A stretch of DNA of 64,000 nt, taken from contig NW_015971551.1 of assembly GCF_000182565.1 (NCBI RefSeq), positions 399,638 through 463,637 on the forward strand. Direction: 5' to 3'. Source of the DNA: Spizellomyces punctatus DAOM BR117 (lineage: Eukaryota; Chytridiomycota; Chytridiomycetes; Spizellomycetales; Spizellomycetaceae). A model generated the notes under the pieces. The model did no database searches, was not told the origin of the DNA, and worked only from the letters and a program-made list of their open reading frames with translations. Within the stretch, counting starts at the first letter, position 1; each line of letters starts with the position of its first letter. Positions 35,760-47,678 of this stretch are shown piece by piece. Position numbers and translations under genes: made by a program.

Positions 35760-36522
35760 ATTTGACGGTACCGTGTAATGAGGCTAGATTATTACAAGAG
35801 ATGCAAGTGTAAGTTAAATGATTCGCTTTGGGTACACCATTTACAGGCCCGGCGCGCATCGTCGAGGATCTTAGGGGTTGTTCGTGCGGACCGCTCGGAG
35901 AAATTATATTTTAAGATCACGTATTTCTGACAACTTACGAGATGAACCCCCCTCCAGTGGTGGATAAAATGATTGGATTCCTTTGCCAGATGACAGCTTT
36001 CCATCCACAGTTTTTGAAAATGGATATCGAATGAATGCTCCCATGTACCACCCTTGAGTCACTGGGTTGCCTCGACCTCTCTACATTGTGCGGCATATGG
36101 TAGACGTTTGACATATTGATATTACCTTCTGCCACACATCAGAATGCAATTCCAGAATCCTTGTATTATGGATAACTCATTCGATCTTTTTGCATCAAAT
36201 CAGTTGCTCATTATTCATTTAGATGAAACTACATCTGAATCCTTGCCAAAATGGACTTGAATAAACTTTGTGGTGATGCGGGTCGTCCTTGATCAGCCCA
36301 AGTCAGATTCATCACGTAAGCGATGTCCGAACCCCGTCGTCCATCGGACATTCTATCAGTGATGCGCGACCCACTTCTTCTCAACGTCCAGATATACGCA
36401 GGTGGTGCCTTGCGCACTTCACGACACGGCAGTTATACACTGGGGAGACGGCCCAGCTGCAAGCGCTTGAGTTGAACGCGCTCTCCTGGAGCATGCGCTG
36501 ATCTGGAATCCTGCCTTCAACA
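35760..36522. promoter_or_regulatory. Head-to-head region, RIB43A / HMMR
   Basis: This 763-bp spacer between two microtubule-related genes contains several short open frames on both strands with no recognisable product. It probably includes a 5' UTR exon of RIB43A (an acceptor-like AG lies just upstream of its frame) and the HMMR promoter. Confidence 0.45.
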
Positions 36523-39500
36523 ATGTTTGGCATCCCCAAGAGACCGTTTGCTCGTAAGTCGTAAGCGCGAAGCCCATCTATTTTGAATCGGACGGCTTTG
36601 AACAAATCTGATAATTATTTCCTTCGCTAGCCCCCGCCGATACTCCTGGTCCTGGTGCATATGACGTACAGTCGAGCCTTTTAAACGGGGACAAGCACAA
36701 ACACTATGGCTTTCTAAATAAGGCAGAGCGGTTTAAGGCCCTTAAAGCAGGTGGCTAATATAATGATCTCCTTGGATTTGTCAGTTTTTGACTTGCCACA
36801 CCTGCAGAGGAGCAACTCGAACAAGATGAAGACGGCACCGTTGATCTATCATTTGTAAAGCCGGCCGTGCCTACCCGAGTTTCTAGAGTTAATGGAGAGG
36901 ATCCGCAAAAGTTGAGAAAAGAGGTACTTTTTGCGTCTGGAAGTAGTATGGCGCCCTTCCATTACATCTTTCTTTCTTCCTGGTTCCTTGACAGATCGAA
37001 AAATGGCAAGATCAATATTATCGGCAAGTGGCCATCAATGACAAGCAACGGCAGGAGCTAGAGGAGCGTATCGCCCGCACTGATGCTCAACTGCAGAACT
37101 CTGTTAAGGAGAAGAACGCGTTGCAATCTCTCAGCACTGCCAAAGATAAAGAATTGGCAGATTTGCTTCGAAAACATGCACTACTAAAGCAAAGTGTACG
37201 TAGGGATCATTGGTTGTTTCATCATGGCAGTGTGAGCTAACGTGAAATGCATCCACAATTTCCAGTTAGAGAAGTCCGAAAAGCAATCCTTTGCACAGCA
37301 GGACCGAGCCTCGAAGGCGGTCGCACTGCAAAAGAAAATTGAGGACCTTCAAAAGCAGAATGATCGGCTTAATGAGAGGCTCAAACCCCTCTCTTTAGCA
37401 GACAGACAATATGCGAAAGAAAAAGAATCTTTCAGCAGGCAATTGCAAGAATCGAGAGAGCTAATAAAAAGCGCTGTTCAGGAGAAAGAAGAAGCTCTCT
37501 CAGTGCAGCACGATCTTGAAATGCGTCTTCAGGACTTTGAGGCACAGCAGCACAAACTTATGCAAGAAGCTCAAATCGCCCAAAATGCAGCATCAGAAGA
37601 GTACCAGAAGATCAAAAAGACCTTGCTGATGATGACGGACGAACTCAGAGCTGCTCAGCTGGAGCTTCAGCAAACTAAAAGCGCGAGGGATGAATCCCTC
37701 AAGAAAACACGGCAGATCACTGAAAAGAATGCGGAATTGGAAGTTGCCAACCGGGACGCTATCACTAGCCATCATGCTCAGCAAGAGGCTTACCTTGTGC
37801 GGATAACTGAATTAGAGGGTAAACTGGAGGAGCAACGGAAGCTCTCATCGCAACAGGAGCAGTTCCTCACAGCCACCATTGCTGACTTGGAAGGGAAAGA
37901 AGAACATCACCGGCTGCAACTGGAGATGGCAGAGTCCGCCGTCATGAAATTGAAGAGTGACCTAAGCCGTAGTCAGAGCGAGCGCGACAACGAAAGAGAG
38001 AATATGGAATCGATTATGGCTTCTCTTAAAAAGTCGTATCAAGATCTAAATACCACTTATCAACAGTTGATGGTAGAAAACCACGAGGAGATTTCTCGTT
38101 ACCAGAAATCGGTCAATACTTTGAAGAAGGAGCTGCAAGAGCAAGCGGAGGAACGCGCTCGAATCCAACTCACCTTGGATCGTTCCACAGGGACAATTCA
38201 GGACCTCCAAACTGAAATGGGGAGATTGCATGGGAGACTGCAGGATACTGATGCAGAATTCGCGGATCTCAAAACTGAGCATATGAGAACTCTCTCCAAG
38301 CAGCAAGAGCGCCAAGCTATTATAGATGAGCTGAAGTCCACTATTGACAGAGTTGAAAAGCAGCTCCGCGACAAAGAGAGAGACATGCAGTTGATGGAGG
38401 CAGAATTACGCCGGCATCAGAGCGATCTGGAACACCTTACAGATAATATTGATGGGAAAGAAGCGGATTTGTCGCAAACGCAGACACAGCTGCATGACAT
38501 GCGTAACGCTAATCTCGAGCTGAAAAAACAGTTGGAGCAAGCGGATGTCCGCATTGCAACATTTGCGGCTAAAATTGAAGAACAGGAGAGGGACGCGCGA
38601 GACAATGAACGCCGATCTACGGAGCTCCAGAATATGAATGCTGATTTACGGAAAGACATTGCATTCGCTAAGGAGGAAATAGACATGCTAAAAGAGCATG
38701 TCAGCGGTACTACTGGTGAATTGGAAGTCCTCAGGATGGAGCTCCGGAATCGGGAGTCCGAAGTCGAGGAGCTTGTTTCAATAAAAAATGCGATGGGTGA
38801 TGAATTGTCGGAATTGAGGGAGTCCTTGTCACAGGCAGAGAAGCAAAGCAAAGCAGACATCGCTGCTCTCAGTAATGATGTCAAGACTCGTGATGCAACC
38901 ATCATCAACCTGCAGGATCAGCTTCGGGACTTGACCGATGCCGCATCTCGAGACCAGGAAACAATACAAGACTTGCGGGAAATGGTCAGATCAAAGACGG
39001 AAGAGATCATGACCGGCACCGCTTCATACCAAGCGATCCTTGAGCAGGAACGTATCGCCGCTGCGGAACAACAGGAAAGAGCAGAGAGAAAGATCGGCAG
39101 TTTGATGGACAATATATCGTCTCTTAAAGCTGAACTCCAATGTACCACGAGTGAGCTGACGACGGTCCAAGAGCTACTCTCTGACACTCAAACCACACTT
39201 ACGCAGAGATCTGCTACCTTGGGCGAAAGAGAGACGCATATCGAGGAGCTCGTGCGGCAGCTGCAGACTGACAAAGAGGAGGCGAACGAGGAAAGACGAC
39301 AACACGCGCAGTTGTTGGATAGTCTTAGGAAGCAAAGGGAAGCAGAAGGGGAACGCTGGCAAGCGCAGGCTGCGGAAATGTCGACAACGCTAACAGAACG
39401 TGAAGAGACCATCCGGCGGTTGGAACACGACCATCGGCTCCTACAGCAGGACTTGGAGAAAGAGCGCGATGCCCATGCACGAGAGGCAAAAGAGCTTATA

Positions 39501-41851
39501 GATGAGCGCGACAATTTGAGGAGCGAACTCGAGATGGAGATAGCCAGCTTGCAAAAGGCATTGGAGGAAGCGAACAGGGAATCGCTGCAATTGAAAACAA
39601 TTATGCAAGAGCTTCGCGCTGCCCATTCTGCCGAGATCGGTCGTATCAAATCCGAAATGAAAGCTCAGGAAGCAAGCTTTGCAGAGAAGATGGATGAGAC
39701 GCGCACCATTCACGAGGCTGAGCGTGCCAAATTGAAAGGAGAGCTTTTGGACACCACTAATGCGTTGGTGAAACTAAATGCAGTGCTGGAGGACGAGCAA
39801 AGCAAATCCGCTTCTGTCATAAACAGCCTGAAAATGGACTTGGCAAACCAAGCAAGCGAGCACGACCGGGAATCGGAGCAGATGAAGAAGAAACATGACG
39901 AGGACTTGAAGTTGGCATCCGCCTCCCTTGCCAAATTGCAGCAGGAATTGGAGGAACAGCGCGCTGCATCGTCCAGTGATATCGCGTGTCTAACCGCCAA
40001 AGTGGAAGCCCAACAGTTGGAACTGGAAAGAAAACTTCGTGAGGCCGAGGTACAATACGACGCGTGCAAAGCAGCTTTGGAAAAAGAGTTGGACGCTGAA
40101 AAGGCACTGGTCGCTCAGTTGAAGGAAGATCTCGGGAAGGAGCAAGAAGCCCGTCTTGATGAGAGTCAGCGTAAGACAAGAGAGATTGAAGCACTAAAAA
40201 GCGAACATGACTGTATTCTGCAGCGGACGCACGAGAACCACGAGCTGGCTCTAAAGAAAGTTCAAGAGCAGGCGGATGAATCAGTCAGTAACTTGACAGC
40301 CGCGTTGGAAGAGCAGAGCAACAACCATGACGCAGAAAAACAGCATTTAAGAAATGACTTTGAAGCAAAGCTGCAGGGCATCCAAATGGGACATATGACC
40401 GACGTGGCGCGTCTTACATCCGAGATAGCCACACTTAGCGAAGCAAAGCGAGCGGCGGAGACTGAAACACAGCTCATGAGGGTTAAAGTAAAAGATATTG
40501 AAGAGCGCTTGCAGGAAGGCACTACAAGAATTGAGGAACTGGAGAAGAGTTTGGAGCAACGACGCACTGAGGTCGATCGCGAGCGAGAAGCGAAGCAGGA
40601 AGCTGAAAGCCGATCCGCTGAAATTGCGAAAGAGCTGGAAATGGAGCGGAATACTCGGGGAGCGGCCATCAGAAATAGCCTAAAGGAAGTGGCCGCCCTA
40701 AAGGCTGAGTTGACCGAAACCCGAAATGCACTCTCTGTTACAGAACTGAAGAAAGCCAACGAGTTGTCTACCAAAGATGTTCAATTGCGGAAATTGCAAA
40801 ATGATTTGAGATCAAGGATAAACGAGATCAGCGAGATTAAGAACCAAGCAAAATCAGCTGTAGCGAGCGCAAAGAAGGACGCGGAAAAGGCCCGGGAAGA
40901 ACTCAGTAAGGTGGTTGAGGAAAGACACAGATGGACGGACATGGAAAAGGAACTAAGAGAAGTCGAAAAGGCGAGGGAGAGAGAGAATTTGGAGCTTACA
41001 GAAAGACTGAAAGACATGGAAGAGGTGCTCGGCAACGTAACTGAGCAGAATGACAGGTACGGGAAGGCAAGGACGTGGCAGTGGGGATGTCTCATCTTGG
41101 CACATGTGATGCAGTTGATAGCAGGCTGGTACATGTATACCGTCTGGTTGGATATGGTTTTTGGCGAGGAACTAGCTGTTACTTGAACCAAAAAGCAATG
41201 TGCTTATTCATCTGCTCGTGGACACATGCTTGTGATGTGTTGATTATTGTGACCTAATCATACCTGCGCCACATCATCCACGACAGGCTCAAAGTACTCC
41301 TTGAAGATGAGGAGCGTCGGCGTAACGAGATGGAGGCAAGTCATCAGTCTCAATTGGACCTCCTGAAAACGCGCGGACAGTTGAAGGAAAACGAAGTGAA
41401 GAAACTTGGGGAGCTCAACGCGGAGTTGTTTGGCCATGCGAACACGAAGCAGAAGATTAGACATGTCGCTCAATTGAAAGAGGAGAACGTGAAATTGAAA
41501 ACGGTAGGTGATCGGCCGGAGTTTGAAGCGACCTGCAAATCTCTAGACAATTGTCCGCATTTCCAGGACAATGTATCCTTATCACGACGTTGTGAGGATA
41601 TGAAGCGTAAAATCATGAACTTGGAGCGAGAGGTAGAATCCTTTAGAGCGATTGGTGCAGTTGGTGGCGGTGGCCACCCACGTAAACTGTCGCGCGTCGG
41701 CCGGTCTGTGTTGGCCAAGCGCCAAGATCCAGAAACATTGGGGAACTTCACGCTAGCTGGCGAGAGTATCGAAGAGACGGAAGAGGATATTGGCGAGAAC
41801 AAGGAAAATACTGTAAATTTCGCTAGTGGGGGAATCAGTTTCGTTGTATAG
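36523..41851 (+). CDS. HMMR: HMMR/RHAMM-like spindle and centrosome coiled-coil protein
   Basis: HMMR binds microtubules and spindle poles in animals. The first exons (36523-36553, 36631-36748) read MFGIPKRPFAPP, then TPGPGAYDVQSS and NKAERFKALK, matching the animal HMMR N-terminus (SPGAYDVK, SQRFKQQK). The next exons give KLRKEIEKWQDQYYRQVAIN. One large exon (about 37265-41056) encodes some 1,260 residues of uninterrupted heptad coiled coil, making this protein about twice the length of human HMMR. After a 230-nt intron (41057-41286), the signature C-terminus appears: DRLKVLLEDEERRRNEMEA and FGHANTKQKIRHVAQLKEEN (animals: [21 protein letters not shown]). The last exon has ENKENT, a KEN-box type degron, and ends at 41851. 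Orthology rests on both termini; the coil itself is not diagnostic. Confidence 0.88.
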
Positions 41852-42117
41852 GAGCAAGTGGAAATTGGGGTGTAGCTGCGTCTTCCATTGGTTTTGTATT
41901 TAGAGTGTTTTGTTTTAATTATCCAATAAACTCTGGGCCTGCGGGTTGTCGAAATGTAATAGACTATTGGAACTAAAAACAAAAGCGAGGTTAGGATCGC
42001 GAGGGCGGGCTTGCCGTTACGTAATGAAATGACTCAACTGTCGCTTAGCAACAGTCGATCAACCTTCGTCTCCTTCCACTCTGTTCCCGCTACTCTTGAA
42101 TATCGAATCCTGTCAAT

Positions 42118-42543
42118 ATGCTGTCCAGACAAGGCCGAATTCCGCATGCGATATCGCAACAAACAAGGAACACTCTACTCTACCGGGGCATGGCGTCTTT
42201 GAAAAAGATCCCACTCACACGACCAACAGGCGTGAACCCACCGCTATTTCACCAAACGATTGTCCATTCCGACGGCAGCACGTTCACTCTTCGCACCACT
42301 TCCCCCCGACCTCTCCTCAAATTGACAAAAGATGCCCGTAATCATCCCCTTTGGAATCCTGCCTTGAATGTTCTGGATGATCAAAGCGGGGAGTTGGCCA
42401 AGTTCGAGAGGCGTTTCGGGGAGGTGGCTGATCTGGGCGATTTGGCAGAGTATGAGGTTGTTGAGGCTGCGCCGAAGAAGACAAAGAAAGTGGTCGAGGC
42501 AGAGCCAGTACAGGCTGCAAAGAAGGGAAAGAAGAAGAAATAG
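42118..42543 (+). CDS. MRPL36: Mitochondrial large-subunit ribosomal protein bL31m
   Basis: This is a 141-residue protein in one exon. The N-terminus MLSRQGRIPHAISQQTRN is basic and Ser/Gln-rich with no acidic residue, as in a mitochondrial presequence. The core FHQTIVHSDGSTFTLRTTSP and KDARNHPLWNP matches fungal bL31m (yeast Mrpl36). The C-terminus is Lys-rich (AAKKGKKKK) after an acidic Glu/Val-rich linker. The start at 42118 is the first ATG and precedes the targeting-like sequence. A Met at residue 25 (MASLKKIPL) is in frame but would remove the presequence. Confidence 0.9.
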   Translation: MLSRQGRIPHAISQQTRNTLLYRGMASLKKIPLTRPTGVNPPLFHQTIVHSDGSTFTLRTTSPRPLLKLTKDARNHPLWNPALNVLDDQSGELAKFERRFGEVADLGDLAEYEVVEAAPKKTKKVVEAEPVQAAKKGKKKK

Positions 42544-42744
42544 CGCGTGTTGCACCATCGAGCAGACTGTATTTGTTCCATACCGATATATTTAGACGGT
42601 TGTATATCAACACTCAGAGATACATAAATTATCAATACAAACAATGTGGGGAGCGCCTTTGTCATAATCTGAAACTTAGCGTCTTGTCGGAATGATGTAC
42701 CATTAGTTGCTTTGCCCGTGGGTGCTCCCAATCGTTCAAATCCT

Positions 42745-44619
42745 TCAAAATCCAAAATCATTCATAATAGCAAGCAGATCGTCTGCAAAATCTTTTGGTG
42801 TCGCGGATTTGGAGTCCTCCCCTTCCTTCTTCGGCGGTGAATTCGCCGTTGAGTTACTGTCCACTTCGGACTCAGGCTGGAGATTCAATTGTTCAGCTAC
42901 ACTGGGTACAGCGCTTTGCGGCTCTTTTGCTAACGGTCCTATGGTAGTTTTTGTGAAGTCCACTTCGGATGTAGGCTGAGCCCCAGCGGTTTCCACTGCA
43001 GCCGACTCAGATTCTTGCTCGTTCGCTGGCACGGTGGTTGATTCAGAGGTCATTCCGGACGCTGGCCGGGGTTCTGCAGGCTCCGCCGCAGATGCAGCGA
43101 TAGACTCCGATTGCTCCTGCCCCTGGACAATTTCAGACTGTGCAACATCCTCAGAGACAGGTAACTTCAAGTGTCGCCTTATTTCCCTGGTTTTTGCCTA
43201 AGACGCTAGTCGGTACATTGGGTCAGATAAAGCGAAACATAAACTTTTGTTACCTGGATATCTGCCATCACAGACGCAGTCTTGGCGGTGGAGGCTTCCA
43301 CTTTTGCTTTAATGGTGTCCTGGTGCTATCAGCGGTACCCAAGACGTATGAGTGATTCTGGTGAAGACTTTAATGATGACTGGCTTGGTCTTACCTGCCA
43401 AACACCATGGGTAATGTCGTTTAATTTTGCTTCGCTCAGCGATACATCAGTTTTGGTGACTGGGCACAGAAAATTAATATCTCTTTCCATCTGAAGGGCC
43501 AGTGCTCATAATAGTCAGTATGCTAACCTGGTTGGGCACCCAGTCCCACCACCTGCTTCTCCAGCGCCATGATTCTACGCATCAACAATTCGATCGCGGC
43601 ATGGAGATCAAGATGTTCTCGCTTTCGCGCCTCAGCTTCTTCAGTAAGCTTACGAAACTCTTCCGCAAAATTTGGATCGTCTAATACTTCGATCAGTATA
43701 GTGACCAGCATCATCCGCCTGGTTAATCATTTACCTGTGAACTTTGCTACGCCGAAATGGGCACGACGTCTGTATTTCGTCAATAGCTGCTCCTTCTCTT
43801 TCTAATGGTCAGAAATAGTGGGGATCGTGAGCAGCTTATATGCAGCTACGTCGCCGGCCAGGCATACCTGAAGAGACTCGCACAGGTGTTTCAACTCTAG
43901 AAGTTCGCGCTTCTGTGGATCGGTTTCCAGAGCAAGTTTTGCAGATAGTGAGTCGTCCGTTGAAGACATGGGACTTTGGGTCAGATTGGGAGCGGACTTG
44001 GAGCTTAAGACACAGGTCAGAAAAGAGGACCTCAAGCAACAGGCATGCATTGACAATTTCATACAGGTCTTTGGCGTCCTTTTTCGGGATACGGGCCCCC
44101 ATTGGTGACGGCGGTCTCCTGGCCGCATCGAATAAGTGACCCAAGCTTGCTGATATCGGTCTTTCGCTATCGACTATAATTTTTGGTGAAGGGGTCGTCC
44201 TCGTCATATTGGCAGACGCAATACGAGGAGGCGGTGGCAAAGGAGAGTGATTTGTAGACCGAGCGGAATGCATCTCTGACCTGATACATAGGAGATGATG
44301 TTAACTAACTATCCGCAACCACGTTAATGTAGAAACCACACCTGCTCGCCAAACTTTGCAAGCTCCTCACAGAAGCTTGCGATGCGTTTTTCTTTTCAAA
44401 ATCCGGAGATCCCAAACCGACCATCGGAGAAGGATGGACAAGGGCCGATTCGGTGAGTGATGTGGCTTCTGGTGCGCTTACGGGATTATCTTCACTCCGT
44501 GCTGTGGAAATTGTGAGCTTTTCATAGTTGACTGGTTTACGACGTGGTTTAACGTTGCTGGTCATGGCTGGGCTTGCAAAATTTGACGGTCCCAGCGGTT
44601 TTGCAACTGAAATAGACAT
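42745..44619 (-). CDS. Uncharacterised coiled-coil protein with acidic C-terminal region
   Basis: I do not recognise this gene. At least seven exons join on GT-AG borders. The start at 44619 gives MSISVAKPLGPSNFASP, followed by a Ser/Pro-rich disordered N-terminal third with KPRRKPVNYEKLTIS. After the second exon (PISASLGHLFDAARRPPSP, AKDLYEIVNACLLLE), a probable 34-nt intron (43997-44030) leads to a helical region: ELLELKHLCESLQ, KEKEQLLTKYRRRAHFGVAK and DLHAAIELLMRRIMALEKQV. A further helix, DTIKAKVEASTAKTASVM, ends the conserved-looking part. The last exon is low-complexity Glu/Ser/Ala and ends in FADDLLAIMNDFGF, an amphipathic acidic-hydrophobic peptide. No catalytic motif or TM segment is seen. 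It may be a scaffold or adaptor (inference only). It is divergent from SDA1. Confidence 0.7.
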
Positions 44620-45046
44620 CTAATGACAGAATATACGGGTAAATGAGCCTAGAGTTGAAGTCTCACAGGCAGGAACTGCCAGAAGCGATCAGAGTACACG
44701 GCAACGAGCAGTTTCTACAGAACAAGTGCGATCAATCTTTTTAAAGCACCAAAAACATGTGATGGATAAAGTAGGCCCCCGTTGGGCTAACTTTGAGGGA
44801 CGGCTATCGCTGGGGATGTTTGTCCATGACGCCTGGTTTTCGCAAATATCCAAAATATAGCAAGTCGAACCCAAGGCGGGCCAAATTGTTAGCTTACCAA
44901 AGCATACTCTCCTGGACATCGCGAGAGTGGCACAGGTATAAGGTGGCACTGTCACTTAAGTAGTGGCATAGTTGAATTTTTTTTGACGAAATGCATAATA
45001 GAACTTCAAGTCCTTTCAATGCTTTCGCTAGCGCACACTTACAGAC
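44620..45046. promoter_or_regulatory. Head-to-head promoter region, coiled-coil gene / SDA1
   Basis: A 427-bp spacer lies between divergent start codons. Two minus-strand frames cross it, but one continues into antisense SDA1 sequence and neither resembles a protein family. No clear regulatory motif was found. Confidence 0.45.
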
Positions 45047-47436
45047 ATGGGGAAGCGTAGCCGGGCAGAATTTCTTGCCTCCAATCTCCCTCAACTTCAG
45101 AACTTGATAAAGCGGGACCCACCATCGTATCAAGACGAGTTTCTGCAACAATGGCGGCACTACGAGAGCGAGCTGGCCATTTTTCGCCTGAAACCGGACT
45201 CGGAAGCAAAGGAATTCGGAGAGCTTATTACCTTCATTAGCCACGTAGCGCAATGTTATACCCATCACTGTTCCCAATTCCCGCAGCAGATTATTGACCT
45301 ACTCTCCAATAACTACCAAATCCTGGAACCTGATCTCCGCAAAACTATGGTGCAAGCACTGGTCCTATTGCGGAATAAGGACCTGATATCAACAACAAGT
45401 TTACTGTCGCTGTTCTTCACCCTATTTCGTGCCAAAGACAAGCAATTACGGTCGCTACTTCACTCTCACATTGTCAACGACATCAAGAACGCGAATGCCA
45501 AATCGAAGAATAACAAATTGAACAAGACGCTACAAAACTTCATGTACACCATGTTGAAGGATTCGAATGAAATTGCGGCGAAGAAATCTTTGGAAGTAAT
45601 GATTGACTTGTACAGAAAGAATGTGTGGAACGACGCGAAGACTGTGAACGTTATTGCCGAGGCATGCTTTTCGCCAGTTTCCAAAATTGTGGCGCCCGCC
45701 TTGCATTTCTTCTTGGGCTCAAACGACACAAAAGATGATGAACAGGATTCTGACGGGGATGTGCCTGACATATCCGCGCTATCTCATACGTTGAGCATAA
45801 ATAAGAAAAAGAAATCTAGAAAGAACGCAATGGAGAAGGCGATGGCGACCGTGAAACGTAAACAAAGGGCAAAAGCAAAAGCGGAAACGTTCAACTTCTC
45901 AGCACTTCATCTATTGAACGATCCCCAAGGCTTTGCTGAGAAATTGTTTTCCCGGCTCAAGCATACAACTTCGACGAACGCCTTCCGCTTTGAACTACGC
46001 CTCCAAATGATGAACCTAGTGTCGCGTCTCATCGGCGTGCATAAGCTGATTCTCTTTGGGTTCTACGAGTATATCATCTCCTTCTTGAAGCCGCATCAAC
46101 GAGAAGTCACCGCAATTTTGGCTTACGCAGCGCAAAGCTCCCACGAACTTGTCCCCCCTGATGCCATTACTCCGGTCGTTCAAGCTATAGCCGATAATTT
46201 CATATGGAACAACGTATCATCGGAGGTGGTTACGGCTGGTCTAAATGGACTGCGGGAAGTTTGTGCCCGCTGTCCCTTAGCCATGTCCGAGACACTGTTG
46301 CAGAGTTTGATAGAGGATTACAAAAATACTCGAGAGAAGGGGCCAATGAACGCTGTGCGATCTCTGCTCGGGCTCTACAGGGAAATCAACCCGGAAATGT
46401 TACGTAAGAAAGACAGAGGAAAGGCGGCGGTGGTGAACCTAAAAGACTTCAAAGCTCCCAAATACGGCGAAGTCCATGTTGCAGATGGCATTGAGGGTGC
46501 AGAATTTTTGCACTCTAGAAGTAACGGTGAAGCTGGCTTGGAGCAGGATGCTCAATTGAATGAGGATGAGGAAGAATCGCTGGATAACGAAAGCGCAGAT
46601 GAGGAAGAAGAAGAAGAGGAAGTGCAAGGCGAAGATGGTTGGGAAGGGTGGGAAGAGGCGTCTATGGACGGTAGTGAGGACGAGGGTAGTGACGAAGATG
46701 AAGACGAGGATGAGGACGAGAACGAGGGCGAGAACGAGGAGGAGAATGGGGATGAGGCGATCAAGCAAGCAGCCGCTGAAGAGAAAGACTTGCAAGCGGA
46801 TGAGGGGCAGGTCGCTATAGAAAACGGAGATATCCCGTCACCCCCGAAAAGAAAAAAGCTCGGGGTTGCAACTGAAAAGGTTGGTCCTGATCTTTATGTG
46901 TTCATACTTGTCGATATTCAACTTAACCCCCACTCTCAACCTAGATTTTTACGGACGAAGATTTCCGCAAACTGAGGAAGATTCAGCAGCTGAAGGCTGC
47001 CCAACGGTTAGCTGGCCTCAAGCCGTCTGAGGTGGAGGAAGAGCTGGATTTAGCCTCTGATGAAGACAATCTCGAACAGGACGAGGACAAGTACGTTTGA
47101 TTAGCATCTTTGGACCCATTGCTTCCATATTTACCTGCGTCTCTCTGTTTTAGGGACGTTGTGGACGTGTCTCGCATCATGCGCGGTATTAAGCGCAAGG
47201 ACGACTACGAAGCACGATTGGCATCCATCAAAGAAGGTCGAGAAGGAAATGAGTACAAATCCAAGAAAGGCAAAGAGGAGCGGAGCAGCTTAACCAACCG
47301 AGAGAAGTCAAAGAAAAACAAGGCGTTTATGATGATGGTACATAAGAAAAGTGTCAAGGGGAAAGCAAAAAGATCGTTGCGAGAAAAGCAAAAAGTATTA
47401 CGGGCGCACATCAAGAAGCAAAAGATGAAAAAGTAA
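45047..47436 (+). CDS. SDA1: SDA1, nucleolar 60S ribosome biogenesis factor
   Basis: SDA1 acts in maturation and export of pre-60S ribosomes. Exon 1 (45047-46879) starts MGKRSRAEFLASNLPQLQNL and has the conserved blocks LSNNYQILEPDLRKTMVQAL, NKLNKTLQNFMYTML and KAETFNFSALHLLNDPQGFA. It continues with RLIGVHKLILFGFYEYI, then TAILAYAAQSSHELVPPD. A very acidic stretch (about 46555-46760) precedes an intron. Exon 2 (46945-47090) gives IFTDEDFRKLRKIQQLKAAQ. Exon 3 (47154-47436) gives RIMRGIKRKDDYEARLASI and the basic tail ending KKQKMKK. All three exons join in phase. Domain order and length (about 750 residues) match the yeast and human proteins. Confidence 0.96.
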
Positions 47437-47678
47437 TGAGCTAGATATTGCGTATAGTTGATTCGCTCATTATCCTATATACGTTTTTGTACATATTCTT
47501 TGTTATGTATATTTAAATTAGAATACAGATCTAGCCTTTTGCGCAGTGGAAAATCAAAGCCCTTTGAGGCTTGGCTCGCTGGTTTCAGACGCAAGCCACA
47601 ACTCCTTTGCGGAGCTACGGAGCAAATGGTAGACTTTTGAGATCTACACCTTGCGCGCCGTCACAAAAACTAGTCAAC

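Noticed and set aside
38417-39649. Several long minus-strand frames rich in Ser and Cys
   Set aside because: They are antisense to the HMMR coiled coil, whose codon bias suppresses stops on the opposite strand.
46552-46764. Minus-strand frame of mostly serine
   Set aside because: It is the antisense reading of the acidic GAG/GAT-rich stretch in SDA1.
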